Source: Anaerolineales bacterium (GTDB lineage: Bacteria; Chloroflexota; Anaerolineae; Anaerolineales; Villigracilaceae). From it: DNA of 22,558 nt. Positions 7,996-16,019 of this stretch are shown piece after piece. The DNA lies in contig JAQTWR010000004.1 in NCBI GenBank assembly GCA_028689195.1, forward strand, positions 1 to 22,558, written 5' to 3'. Both the position numbers and the translations under genes were made by a program. Numbering within the stretch: the stretch's first letter is position 1; every line of letters starts with the position of its first letter. The notes under the pieces are model-generated. The model was not told the DNA's origin. It was given only the letters and a program-made list of their open reading frames with translations, and searched no databases.

Positions 7996-9521
7996 CTCTG
8001 ATCCCTCTATTAATCATTTCCTTCTTAACGCTCATCATCGGCGCGGCGGCTGGATATTTTTTCCATCGCTATCAAGCCGAGATTGCCGCAAAAGCTAAGC
8101 AAGATAAAGCCGATGATATTTTGAAAGCCGCCAACACTCAGGCGCGGATGATCGAAAGCGGCGCGCGCGACAACGCCACCAAAATCGTCCAAGCCGCCGA
8201 AGCGGAAATGAAAGTGCGCCGCGTGGAACTCAACCGCGAAATGGAGCGGCTCGACAAGCGCCGCGGCGAACTCGACTCGCGTTTCGACAAAATCGAGCAG
8301 CGCGAACAAACGCTGAACAAACGCCAGTCGCAGGTGGATAAACGCGCCAACGACATTGATAAGTTATACGAAGACCAATTCAAAAAACTCGAATTCATCG
8401 CGCAGATGACCGCAGACGACGCGCGCAAAGACCTCTTCGCCGCCGTAGAAAAAGAAGCGCGCGGCGACATGGCGCGCATCATCCGCCAGATTGAAGCCGA
8501 AGCGCGCGAAGCGGGAGAAAAACGCGCGCGCGTCCTCATCGCAGACGCGATCCAGCGCGTGGCTTCGGAGCATGTGGCGGAAGTCACCCGCGCCGTGGTC
8601 ATGCTCCCCAGCGAAGAAATGAAGGGACGCATCGTCGGACGCAACGGGCGCAACATCAAAGCCTTCGAGCAAGCCGCGGGCGTGGATGTGATTGTGGACG
8701 ATACGCCCGACTCCGTCACCGTCTCGTGCTTCGACTCTGTGCGGCGCGAAATTGGTCGGCGCGCGCTGGCGAAGTTGATTTTGGACGGACGCATTCACCC
8801 CGCGCACATCGAAAAAATCATCGAGGACGAAACCAAAGCCGTCGAGAAGATCATCAACGAAGCGGGCGAGCAAGCCGCGTACGAAGCCAACATCACGGGC
8901 TTGCATAGCGAAGTCTTGCGCATGATGGGACGCTTGAAGTTCCGCACCTCGTATGGGCAAAATCAACTTTCACATGCGGTGGAAGTTTCCAAACTTGCGG
9001 GCATTCTCGCGGCGGAACTTGGCGCGAACATCGAGCTCGCCAAACAAAGCGGTTTCCTGCACGATATTGGCAAAGCCATGGATCACAATCAGGATGGAAC
9101 GCACGCGGGACTCGGCGCGGAGTTTTGTAAACGCTACGGAGTTCATCCCGTCGTCATTAACGCGATTGCGTCGCATCACCACGAAATTGACCAAGAGACG
9201 GTCGAAGCCGTTATCGCCGAATCTGCCGACGCGATTTCAGGCGCGCGCCCCGGCGCCCGCCGCGAGGATTTGGAAGCGTACATCAAGCGCATCCGCTCGC
9301 TGGAAGAGATGGCAATCTCCTTTGAAGGCGTGCAGCAAGCCTTCGCCATTCAAGCGGGACGCGAAGTGCGTATCCTCGTCAAGCCCGAATCGATTGACGA
9401 TCTCGCCTCCGCGAGATTGGCGCGCGACGTCGCGAAAAAGATCGAAGAGACCATGCAGTACCCGGGTCAAATCCGCGTGACGGTTATCCGCGAGACGCGC
9501 ACGACTGAGTACGCCAAATAA
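7992..9521 (+). CDS. rny: Ribonuclease Y
   Basis: Membrane-anchored endoribonuclease that starts mRNA turnover. The 509-aa protein has one N-terminal transmembrane segment (about 3-24), a long charged coiled coil (about 28-185), a KH RNA-binding domain with GRIVGRNGRNIKAFE (212-226), and an HD phosphohydrolase domain with H357-D358 in SGFLHDIGKAMDH and the downstream SHHHE. The end, PGQIRVTVIRETR, is the family signature. The ATG at 7992 is preferred to an upstream in-frame start at 7941: it puts the membrane segment at the very N-terminus and overlaps the recX stop as ATGA. An intrinsic terminator follows. Confidence 0.96.
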   Translation: MTLIPLLIISFLTLIIGAAAGYFFHRYQAEIAAKAKQDKADDILKAANTQARMIESGARDNATKIVQAAEAEMKVRRVELNREMERLDKRRGELDSRFDKIEQREQTLNKRQSQVDKRANDIDKLYEDQFKKLEFIAQMTADDARKDLFAAVEKEARGDMARIIRQIEAEAREAGEKRARVLIADAIQRVASEHVAEVTRAVVMLPSEEMKGRIVGRNGRNIKAFEQAAGVDVIVDDTPDSVTVSCFDSVRREIGRRALAKLILDGRIHPAHIEKIIEDETKAVEKIINEAGEQAAYEANITGLHSEVLRMMGRLKFRTSYGQNQLSHAVEVSKLAGILAAELGANIELAKQSGFLHDIGKAMDHNQDGTHAGLGAEFCKRYGVHPVVINAIASHHHEIDQETVEAVIAESADAISGARPGARREDLEAYIKRIRSLEEMAISFEGVQQAFAIQAGREVRILVKPESIDDLASARLARDVAKKIEETMQYPGQIRVTVIRETRTTEYAK

Positions 9522-9540
9522 GAATAAGCGGTCAGCCAGC

Positions 9541-9571
9541 AAAAAGGCGGTTCAATGCGAACCGTCTTTTT
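9541..9571 (+). terminator. Intrinsic terminator after rny
   Basis: Stem of 13 bp with one G.T pair (9541-9553 and 9559-9571, 5-nt loop) starting with AAAAA and ending in TTTTT, 19 nt after the rny stop. Confidence 0.85.
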
Positions 9572-9593
9572 GTTAACGGGCAAGAAGTTTATG

Positions 9594-9729
9594 AACTCGC
9601 CTTACGCACTTTGAACACGTCACCCTGAGCGGAGCGAAGGGTCTCAGAGATAATCGTAGAGGTTCTCACCTGCCCTAGCGGGCGGCGCTAGGGTCGCTTC
9701 GCTCAGAACGACACTGCGTAAGGCGAGTT
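9594..9729. mobile_element. MITE-like palindromic repeat element
   Basis: A 136-bp element bounded by perfect 15-bp inverted repeats (AACTCGCCTTACGCA at 9594-9608 and its complement at 9715-9729). Inside each end is a second related inverted segment: GTCACCCTGAGCGGAGCGAA on the left and, in complement on the right, GTCGTTCTGAGCGAAGCGAC. A perfect 8-bp hairpin CCCTAGCG/CGCTAGGG lies at 9673-9693. No ORF, and no clear target-site duplication. It lies in the 300-bp gap between rny and phnC. Confidence 0.6.
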
Positions 9730-9764
9730 ATTAAGAAATGGAATCGTTTTCCCCGCTTATATCT

Positions 9765-9770
9765 TATAAT
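9765..9770 (+). promoter_or_regulatory. -10 box upstream of phnC
   Basis: TATAAT about 52 nt before the phnC ATG and 35 nt after the MITE-like element. The -35 region is not recognisable. Confidence 0.45.
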
Positions 9771-9822
9771 CGGGAACAAGCACAACGCACAACATCTTTC
9801 AAGAAGATTGCGAGAATCTAAA

Positions 9823-10575
9823 ATGCTTCAGGTAAAAAACTTAACCAAAATCTATGACGGGGGAGTCAAAGCGCTGGATAACGTTTCCTTTGAAGTCCCC
9901 AAGGGACAGTTCCTTGCCGTAATTGGCTTGAGCGGCTCGGGCAAATCCACATTGCTGCGCTGCATCAATCGTTTGATAGACCCAACCGAAGGTCAGATTC
10001 TATGGGACGGCGAAGACATCACTGCCGCGTCTCCCGAAGAAATGCGCCGCATCCGACGCAAGATCGGCATGGTTTTCCAACACTTCAATTTGGTGCATCG
10101 CTCGAAGGTCATCACCAACGTATTGGCGGGGCGGCTTGGCTACATCAACCCCGCGTGGAGTTTGCTCAACCGCTTCCCCAAAGAGGATATAGAAAAAGCG
10201 ATCAAACAACTGGAGCGCGTGGGTATCGCGGATAAAGCCGATCAACGCGCGGATGAACTCAGCGGCGGACAGCAGCAACGCGTGGGTATCGCGCGCGCGC
10301 TAATGCAAGACCCGAATATGATCCTCGCCGACGAACCGGTCGCCAGCCTCGACCCCGTCCTCGCGCACAGCATTATGAAACACCTCGAAGAGATCAACAA
10401 AACCGACGGCGTGACCGTGTTGTGCAGCCTGCATTTTCTCGACCTCGTCCATCGCTATGCAGACCGCGTCATCGCGCTCAATCAGGGACAGTTGGTTTTT
10501 GAAGGACGTCCCGGGGATATTGACGACAAGAAATTCAAAGATATTTACGGGCGCGACGCCGAGCGGGTAGGTTAG
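9823..10575 (+). CDS. phnC: Phosphonate-type ABC transporter ATP-binding protein PhnC
   Basis: A 250-aa ABC ATPase that should power uptake through the adjacent PhnE-like permease. Walker A is GLSGSGKST (35-43), the Q-loop is MVFQHFNLV (Q86), the signature motif is LSGGQQQR (136-143), Walker B is MILADEPVASLDP and the H-loop histidine is H194. The insert INPAWSLLNRFPKED after the Q-loop is characteristic of PhnC among ABC ATPases. The ATG at 9823 is preferred over the in-frame TTG at 9808 because MLQVKNLTKIY is the usual start. Two nucleotides separate its stop from the phnE ATG, so they form an operon. Substrate may be phosphonate, phosphite or another oxyanion; the family does not settle it. 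Confidence 0.9.
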   Translation: MLQVKNLTKIYDGGVKALDNVSFEVPKGQFLAVIGLSGSGKSTLLRCINRLIDPTEGQILWDGEDITAASPEEMRRIRRKIGMVFQHFNLVHRSKVITNVLAGRLGYINPAWSLLNRFPKEDIEKAIKQLERVGIADKADQRADELSGGQQQRVGIARALMQDPNMILADEPVASLDPVLAHSIMKHLEEINKTDGVTVLCSLHFLDLVHRYADRVIALNQGQLVFEGRPGDIDDKKFKDIYGRDAERVG

Positions 10576-10577
10576 CC

Positions 10578-12410
10578 ATGAAGAATAAGAAATCATCCCC
10601 CTGGAAATCCCTCCAAGTTGGCTTTGCCGTACTCCTGGGATTGTTCGTTTACGCGTATGGGTTCGACGTCACAAGAGTCAATCTCGACGAGTTGCGCAGC
10701 GAAAAGCGGCAGGAGAGTCTCACCCGCGTCACCCGCACCCTCGCGCAGCCCGATATCATCACCTACGACCAGAAAGAAGCGATAGTCAACTCGCCCCTCT
10801 ATGTTCCCTGTCCGGCGGATGGGACTATAAACATTCCCGCAGCGAATACTTCCGCCGAATATTTGCTGATAACGCCCGCGTGTGCGAACCCCGGCGAAAC
10901 GGTTCAAGTGGAAGGGTTTAACTTTCCGCCCAATATTACGGGACCCATCCGCTTCATACCCGGAAGCGACCCGCTAAATATCGTGGCGCTTGGGCGCGAA
11001 ACCATCAAGACCGATGGCGACGGACATTTCACGACTTCATTCGTTCTACCCAACAGAATCAGCGACGCGCCGCAATATATCCGCGTGAATATCAGCGAAA
11101 ACGTGGGCGCGCCGCGCTTTACAAAAAACGCAAAAGACACCTGGGACAAAATCATCGAAACGGTATTCATGGCGCTGTTGGCGACGACCGCCGGCACCAT
11201 TCTGGCTTTCCCAATCAGTTTCATCGCCGCGCGCAATTTGATGAAACCCGTCCGCAGCCCGCTGACGGGTATTTCCCTGTCTGTGTTGGGTCTGCCCGTC
11301 GGCATGGGATTGGGCTACTACATTGTCAACCAGATTGGCGCGCTTGCCATTCCGCTTTCGAAAAACATACTCGTCAATCTGATTAGCGTTGTCGCGCTCC
11401 CATTTGTTTTCTGGTTCGCCGTTCGATGGGCGCTGCCGCAGGAAGAGATAAAAATCCCCGCGCGCTCTCTGCGTTTGGCGCGTCTCTTTGTCCTGTTCGT
11501 CGCGATCCTCGTCGCGTTTTTTGGATTATTCCAATTATCGGGGCTAGCCACCAATATCAGCCTGAGCATTGAAAAGGCGCTCGGCGCGTTTGGCTTCCTC
11601 GCCTCATCTCTGTTTCAAGTCAGCGATATCCTGCGTATCACCACGCCCGCCTTGGGCGCGCTCGCGGCAGGCGGCGCGCTCTCCAGTTTCCTCGGGCGCA
11701 TAGGTCAACGCGCCGCCGAGAAGAGTCCAACAGGCAGGGTAAAAACCCTCAACTTTATTCTGGCTCCCATTGCGGGCGCTACCATCTTCGGCTTGCTTGG
11801 CGCGCTGGTGGAATGGTTGTATCAGATCGGACGTTTTGAATATACGTTCTGGGCGCCGGTCATCATCGGCGCGGGGCTTGGATTGGCGCTTGCGGCGCTC
11901 ACAAAACCCAAAGACACCCTGCCGACGGGCATGGTAGTTTACAGCATCACCCGCACCATTCTCAACGCCCTGCGTTCGGTGGAAGCGCTTGTGATGGCGA
12001 TTGTCTTCGTCATTGCCGTTGGCATCGGTCCCTTTGCGGGGATGATGGCGCTCGGCTTGCACACCATCGTCAGTCTGGCGAAGTTGTACTCGGAACAAGT
12101 CGAAAGCATCATGGCGGGTCCGCTGGAAGCCATCACCGCCACAGGCGCAAATCGCCTGCAAACCATTATTTACGCCGTCATCCCGCAGGTCGTTCCGCCG
12201 TATATTTCCTACACCATGTACCGCTGGGATATTAATGTGCGTATGTCCACCATCATCGGTTTTGTGGGCGGCGGCGGAATCGGCTTCCTGCTTCAACAAA
12301 ACATCAACCTGTTGAACTACCGACAGGCTTCGACGCAAATGCTCGCCATCGCGGTCGTCGTCGCCAGCATGGATTATCTCAGTTCCGCCATGCGCGAAAA
12401 AGTCGTGTAA
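10578..12410 (+). CDS. phnE: Enlarged PhnE-type ABC permease with extracytoplasmic domain
   Basis: 610 aa, about twice the usual PhnE length. Layout: an N-terminal membrane segment (about 12-28); an extracytoplasmic region (30-175) with an Ig/IPT-like stretch (ACANPGETVQVEGFNFPP, then DGDGHFTTSFVLPNR); the conserved PhnE first helix (ETVFMALLATTAGTILAFPI, AARNL); then about 240 residues with several extra hydrophobic segments (roughly 222-452); then the conserved PhnE core from RTILNALRSVEALVMA through GPLEAITATGANRLQTI, the ATPase-contact EAA loop, to NVRMSTIIGFVGGGGIG. In ordinary PhnE the two conserved parts are only a few tens of residues apart. No PhnD binding-protein gene is adjacent, so the extracytoplasmic domain might contribute to substrate capture (inference). 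The open frame is intact. Confidence 0.85.
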   Translation: MKNKKSSPWKSLQVGFAVLLGLFVYAYGFDVTRVNLDELRSEKRQESLTRVTRTLAQPDIITYDQKEAIVNSPLYVPCPADGTINIPAANTSAEYLLITPACANPGETVQVEGFNFPPNITGPIRFIPGSDPLNIVALGRETIKTDGDGHFTTSFVLPNRISDAPQYIRVNISENVGAPRFTKNAKDTWDKIIETVFMALLATTAGTILAFPISFIAARNLMKPVRSPLTGISLSVLGLPVGMGLGYYIVNQIGALAIPLSKNILVNLISVVALPFVFWFAVRWALPQEEIKIPARSLRLARLFVLFVAILVAFFGLFQLSGLATNISLSIEKALGAFGFLASSLFQVSDILRITTPALGALAAGGALSSFLGRIGQRAAEKSPTGRVKTLNFILAPIAGATIFGLLGALVEWLYQIGRFEYTFWAPVIIGAGLGLALAALTKPKDTLPTGMVVYSITRTILNALRSVEALVMAIVFVIAVGIGPFAGMMALGLHTIVSLAKLYSEQVESIMAGPLEAITATGANRLQTIIYAVIPQVVPPYISYTMYRWDINVRMSTIIGFVGGGGIGFLLQQNINLLNYRQASTQMLAIAVVVASMDYLSSAMREKVV

Positions 12411-12422
12411 ATCCGAAAGTTG

Positions 12423-12476
12423 CGAATCAAAAAAGTCTTTGAAGACAAATTCATCTTCAAAGACTTTTTTGATTCG
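12423..12476. terminator. Strong bidirectional terminator after phnE
   Basis: Perfect 23-bp inverted repeat (12423-12445 and 12454-12476, 8-nt loop) containing AAAAAA in the left arm and TTTTTT in the right arm, 13 nt after the phnE stop and 8 nt before the -10 box of the next gene. Confidence 0.85.
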
Positions 12477-12483
12477 ACGCGGG

Positions 12484-12489
12484 TATAAT
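12484..12489 (+). promoter_or_regulatory. -10 box of a leaderless hydrolase gene
   Basis: TATAAT with 7 nt (12490-12496) to the ATG at 12497, predicting a leaderless mRNA. No ribosome-binding site is present; the -35 region falls in the preceding terminator stem and does not match consensus. Confidence 0.55.
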
Positions 12490-12496
12490 CCCGCAA

Positions 12497-13267
12497 ATGA
12501 CCTTCCTGACTTTAGATAAAACTCCGCAAATTTATTACGAACTCATAGACGGGGACGCGAACAAGCCCCGCCTTGTTTTTTTGCATGAAGGGCTGGGATG
12601 CGCCGCCATGTGGAAGGATTTTCCGCGCAGGTTGTGCGAAGCGACGGGGCTTCGCGGTCTTGTATATGACCGCATTGGATATGGAAAATCATCCGCGCTT
12701 GTTTCTGCGCGGACGATTCACTACATGCACGAGTACGCGCTGACCGAATTGCCGCAAGTAATCGCGCAGGTAATTCCCGACAGCGATTATTTTCTCGTCG
12801 GGCATTCGGACGGCGGCAGTATTGCGCTCATCCACGCGGCAGAGAAGCCCGCGCGCCTGCGCGGGATCATTACTGAGGCGGCGCATGTTTTCGTCGAACA
12901 GGAAACCATCGCGGGAATCCAAGTCGCGGCGGAATCTTATCAGGCAGGAAAATTACGGGGGCTATCCAAATATCACGGCGAGAAAACGGACGTCATCTTC
13001 AAGGCGTGGTCGGAGACCTGGTTGACGGATTGGTTCGGGCATTGGAATATCGAGTACCTGCTGCCGTCCATCGAATGTCCCGTGTTGGCGATGCAAGGCA
13101 TGGACGATCAATACGGAACGGTCGCGCAAGTGGAAGCGATCGCGTCAAAGGCGTTGAACGCGCAAAAAGCGTTGATTGAAAACTGCGGTCATTCCCCGCA
13201 TCAGGAACGCGCCGACGTCGTTTTGCAATTGATGAAAGATTTTTTGGCAAGCGACCATCGTCGCTAA
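12497..13267 (+). CDS. Alpha/beta-fold hydrolase
   Basis: 256-aa serine hydrolase of the alpha/beta fold, cytoplasmic (no signal peptide). The oxyanion region is FLHEGLGCAAMW, the nucleophile elbow is VGHSDGG (S104), the acid is in MQGMDDQYG (D203 or D204), and the histidine is in ENCGHSPHQE (H232), with the usual order and spacing. Most like the esterase / C-C hydrolase group; the substrate is unknown. It stands alone between a strong terminator and the carbonic anhydrase gene, with its own TATAAT box. Confidence 0.85.
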   Translation: MTFLTLDKTPQIYYELIDGDANKPRLVFLHEGLGCAAMWKDFPRRLCEATGLRGLVYDRIGYGKSSALVSARTIHYMHEYALTELPQVIAQVIPDSDYFLVGHSDGGSIALIHAAEKPARLRGIITEAAHVFVEQETIAGIQVAAESYQAGKLRGLSKYHGEKTDVIFKAWSETWLTDWFGHWNIEYLLPSIECPVLAMQGMDDQYGTVAQVEAIASKALNAQKALIENCGHSPHQERADVVLQLMKDFLASDHRR

Positions 13268-13321
13268 GTATCGGGCTTTATCGGGAACAAAGTGGGGGGC
13301 GCTGACGCGAAGCGCGCTGAA

Positions 13322-13365
13322 AACGCAGATTTTTTTATCAGCGAAAATCAGCGTTTTTCTGCGTT
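13322..13365. repeat. ATCAGCGAAAATCAG-type hairpin repeat, copy A
   Basis: AACGCAGA (13322-13329) and TCTGCGTT (13358-13365) form an 8-bp stem around TTTTTTTATCAGCGAAAATCAG. The core is shared with copy B at 17741-17812. It lies between the hydrolase and carbonic anhydrase genes and may end transcription of the former. Confidence 0.6.
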
Positions 13366-13485
13366 CAAATTATTTTTTTATTGCCAATAAACTCCGTTAG
13401 GCGGGAGAAATATCCACTTAAAAAAACTCAAATAAGATAGAATAAGTCCGTAATAGGGGAGTATAAAAATCACAAAGGAGAAAAT

Positions 13486-14265
13486 ATGAAAAAGAATTTA
13501 TTTCTTTCAGGCTTAATGATAACCGCCTCCCTGATGCTGGGAGCATGTGGATTTCGAGTAGAAGCCCCACACCCCACGCCCGCCCCCGCGCACTGGACTT
13601 ATGAAGGCGAAGAAGGTCCCGCGCATTGGGGCGAGATAGACCCCGCCTACGCGACTTGCGGCGCGGGTAAGAGCCAATCGCCGATTGATATTTCCGCGCC
13701 CGCCGAAAAAGATATTCAAAATATCGCCTTCCACTATCAGCCAAGCGAAGTCAATATCTTGAACAACGGGCATACGGTTCAAGTCAACTACGACTCTGGC
13801 AGTTATATCGAATTGGACGGCATCCGCTATGATGTGGCGCAATTCCATTACCACGCGCCCAGCGAACATGCCGTTGACGGAAAATTATTCGCCGCCGAGT
13901 TGCACATCGTCCACAAAAGCGCGGATGGAAAATTAGCGGTTGTCGGTTTGCTGCTGCAAGAAGGCGCGGAGAACGCGGCGTTTGCTCCGTTCATCAACAA
14001 CCTGCCCGCCCAAAAAGCGGATGTAACAGACGCGGGCGCGAAAATCAACGCAGCCGATTTATTGCCCGCTACGCAAACCACCTTCCGCTATACCGGCTCG
14101 CTCACCACGCCGCCCTGTTCAGAAGGCGTGAGTTGGCTGGTAATGACCGCCCCCGTTGAACTTTCTGCCGCGCAATTGGGCGCGCTCGAAATTTTGTTTG
14201 AAGGCAATAATCGTCCTGTGCAGGCGCTGAATGGTCGTCAGTTAGTTGAAGATAGCACGCCGTAA
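13486..14265 (+). CDS. Alpha-class carbonic anhydrase, lipoprotein
   Basis: Zinc enzyme interconverting CO2 and bicarbonate. The 259-aa precursor has a lipoprotein signal peptide with lipobox LGAC (lipidated C21), then a Pro-rich linker (HPTPAPA), so it should be anchored outside the cytoplasmic membrane. Alpha-class motifs: GKSQSPIDI, NNGHTVQV, and the zinc ligands H121 and H123 in FHYHAPSEH with H140 in AELHIVH; the active-site floor is SLTTPPCSEGVSW (T207/T208). C58 and C211 match the conserved disulfide pair of bacterial alpha enzymes. Ribosome-binding site AAAGGAG (13474-13480) sits 5 nt before the ATG. It is a single gene followed by a good terminator. Confidence 0.95.
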   Translation: MKKNLFLSGLMITASLMLGACGFRVEAPHPTPAPAHWTYEGEEGPAHWGEIDPAYATCGAGKSQSPIDISAPAEKDIQNIAFHYQPSEVNILNNGHTVQVNYDSGSYIELDGIRYDVAQFHYHAPSEHAVDGKLFAAELHIVHKSADGKLAVVGLLLQEGAENAAFAPFINNLPAQKADVTDAGAKINAADLLPATQTTFRYTGSLTTPPCSEGVSWLVMTAPVELSAAQLGALEILFEGNNRPVQALNGRQLVEDSTP

Positions 14266-14288
14266 TCCTTTCGGGTAATTTTGATATT

Positions 14289-14324
14289 AACTGACAGTCA
14301 CATTTAGCGCGACTGTCAGTTTTT
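14289..14324 (+). terminator. Intrinsic terminator after the carbonic anhydrase gene
   Basis: Perfect 11-bp stem (14289-14299 and 14311-14321) with an 11-nt loop, running into TTTTT (14320-14324). Confidence 0.85.
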
Positions 14325-14384
14325 GTAATGGAATAATCAAAGGTAAAATAAAGTCTTGAAATACAGACTTTACAAGGCAGGTCA

Positions 14385-16019
14385 ATGGAAATTTCCGAAC
14401 GAAGACAACGCTGGCGCTCTCTCAATATTCTTACGCCAAAAAAACTCGCGCTCGCGCATCGCATTCTGGATGAAATCCGCGCGGGCAGCGACGTGATGCG
14501 CGCGCTGAGAAGTTATCCGCTTGAAGACGGCGCGGGCTATCTCACCAAAGCCGCGCTCGTCGCCGCGTATCATCAAATGGTGGAGGCGGGAACAATCGCG
14601 GCGGATCAATCCCTGCTTGAAAGTATCCGCATGAAACCCATGCGCACGCTTTCGGGCGTGACCACCGTCACGGTGTTGACCAAACCGTATCCCTGCCCGG
14701 GAAAGTGCATCTTCTGCCCCACCGATGTGCGGATGCCCAAGAGTTACCTGCCCGACGAACCCGGCGCGATGCGCGCGCTCGAACACGAGTTTGATCCGTA
14801 CGAGCAGGTCGCTGCGCGGATTCGCGCGCTCGAAAATCTCGGTCATCCCACCGATAAGATCGAACTGCTCATTCTCGGCGGCACATGGTCTTCGTATAAA
14901 CGCGATTATCAAGAATGGTTCGTCAAGCGCTGCTTCGACGCGATGAATGCCCTCACCCCAACCCCTCTCCCAGAAGGAGAGGGGCAAACGCTCGCGCAAG
15001 CGCAGGCTTTCAACGAAACCGCGGCGCATCGCAACGTGGGGCTGGTCATCGAAACGCGCCCCGATGAAATCAATCCCGATGAAATTAAATGGCTGCGTCA
15101 TCTTGGCGTGACCAAAGCTCAGATGGGCGCGCAAAGTTTCGACGACCATATTTTGGAAATCAACAAACGCGGACATGACGCGGAAGCCACGCGCAAAGCC
15201 ACCGCCTTGCTGCGCGCCGCAGGTTTCAAAATTGTCCTACACTGGATGCCGAATTTATTAGGCGCGACTCCAGAATCAGACCGCGAAGATTTTGCAAAAC
15301 TGTGGAAAGACCTCTGCCCCGACGAGATAAAAATTTACCCAAATCAATTGCTCGTCAACGCCGAGTTATACGAATACTGGCAGCGCGGAGAATTTCATCC
15401 GTACACGACTGACGATCTGGTGAAATTGATCGCCGATATTAAGCCGACCATTCCGCGCTACTGCCGCGTCAATCGCGTCATCCGCGACATACCGGGCAAC
15501 AACGTGGTGGAAGGAAATACGCGCACGAGTCTGCGTCAGGATATTCAAGCGGAGATGAAACGGCGCGGCGCGCATTGTCAATGTATCCGCTGCCGCGAAG
15601 TGCGCGGCAAATCCGTTGACTCTGCCGAACTGCGCCTCGACGATTTGGTTTACGACACGGGCGCGGCGGAAGAACATTTCATCTCGTTCGTCACGGCAGA
15701 CGACAAACTCGCGGGCTTTTTGCGATTGTCGCTGCCTCAAAAAAATTCCCCGCAAACGGGCATGGCTGATTTGGATCGCGCCGCGCTCGTCCGCGAAGTG
15801 CATGTCTACGGTCAATCGCTCGCCGTCGGCGCGGAACAAAGCGGAGCGGCGCAGCATTTGGGACTCGGCACGCGGCTGCTCGAAGAAGCGGAAAGAATCG
15901 CGCGCGAAAACGGATTTCAAAAAATCGCGGTCATCGCCGCCGTTGGAACGCGTCATTACTATTTAGATCGCGGCTTTGAACGCGGCGAATATTATCTGGC
16001 GAAAAAACTTTCCGATTAG
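14385..16019 (+). CDS. elp3: Elp3 family tRNA U34 carboxymethyltransferase (radical SAM/GNAT)
   Basis: Elp3 forms the 5-carboxymethyl group on wobble uridine of tRNAs from acetyl-CoA and SAM. The 544-aa protein has the radical SAM cysteines C104, C108 and C111 in YPCPGKCIFCPT, LGGTWSSY, LVIETRPDEI, MGAQSFDD, and MPNLLGATPESD; a zinc/linker cluster (C398, C400, C403 in HCQCIRCREVRG); and a C-terminal GNAT domain with the acetyl-CoA loop HLGLGTRLLEEAE and YYLDRGF. The crystallised bacterial Elp3 is from Dehalococcoides, also Chloroflexota. Odd feature: ALTPTPLPEGEG (189-200) is encoded by a hairpin repeat lying in frame inside the radical SAM domain. The stop overlaps the stop of the convergent permease gene by 4 nt (16016-16019). 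A G-rich site AAGGCAGG precedes the ATG. Confidence 0.95.
   Translation: MEISERRQRWRSLNILTPKKLALAHRILDEIRAGSDVMRALRSYPLEDGAGYLTKAALVAAYHQMVEAGTIAADQSLLESIRMKPMRTLSGVTTVTVLTKPYPCPGKCIFCPTDVRMPKSYLPDEPGAMRALEHEFDPYEQVAARIRALENLGHPTDKIELLILGGTWSSYKRDYQEWFVKRCFDAMNALTPTPLPEGEGQTLAQAQAFNETAAHRNVGLVIETRPDEINPDEIKWLRHLGVTKAQMGAQSFDDHILEINKRGHDAEATRKATALLRAAGFKIVLHWMPNLLGATPESDREDFAKLWKDLCPDEIKIYPNQLLVNAELYEYWQRGEFHPYTTDDLVKLIADIKPTIPRYCRVNRVIRDIPGNNVVEGNTRTSLRQDIQAEMKRRGAHCQCIRCREVRGKSVDSAELRLDDLVYDTGAAEEHFISFVTADDKLAGFLRLSLPQKNSPQTGMADLDRAALVREVHVYGQSLAVGAEQSGAAQHLGLGTRLLEEAERIARENGFQKIAVIAAVGTRHYYLDRGFERGEYYLAKKLSD
14950..14984. repeat. CCCTCACCCC...GAGAGGGG hairpin repeat inside elp3
   Basis: CCCTCACCCCA followed by a perfect 9-bp stem CCCCTCTCC/GGAGAGGGG (14962-14970 and 14976-14984) with a 5-nt loop. 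This resembles a widespread REP-like repeat that often encodes LTPTPLPEGEG when it falls in a gene (recalled pattern). The elp3 frame stays open through it. Confidence 0.75.

Noticed and set aside
11604..12338. 244-aa ORF antisense to phnE
   Set aside because: Composition is that of a reverse-frame shadow (rich in R, H, Q, D); phnE membrane helices explain the sequence.
14382..15176. 264-aa ORF antisense to elp3
   Set aside because: Shadow of elp3; no recognisable domain and it crosses the repeat insertion.
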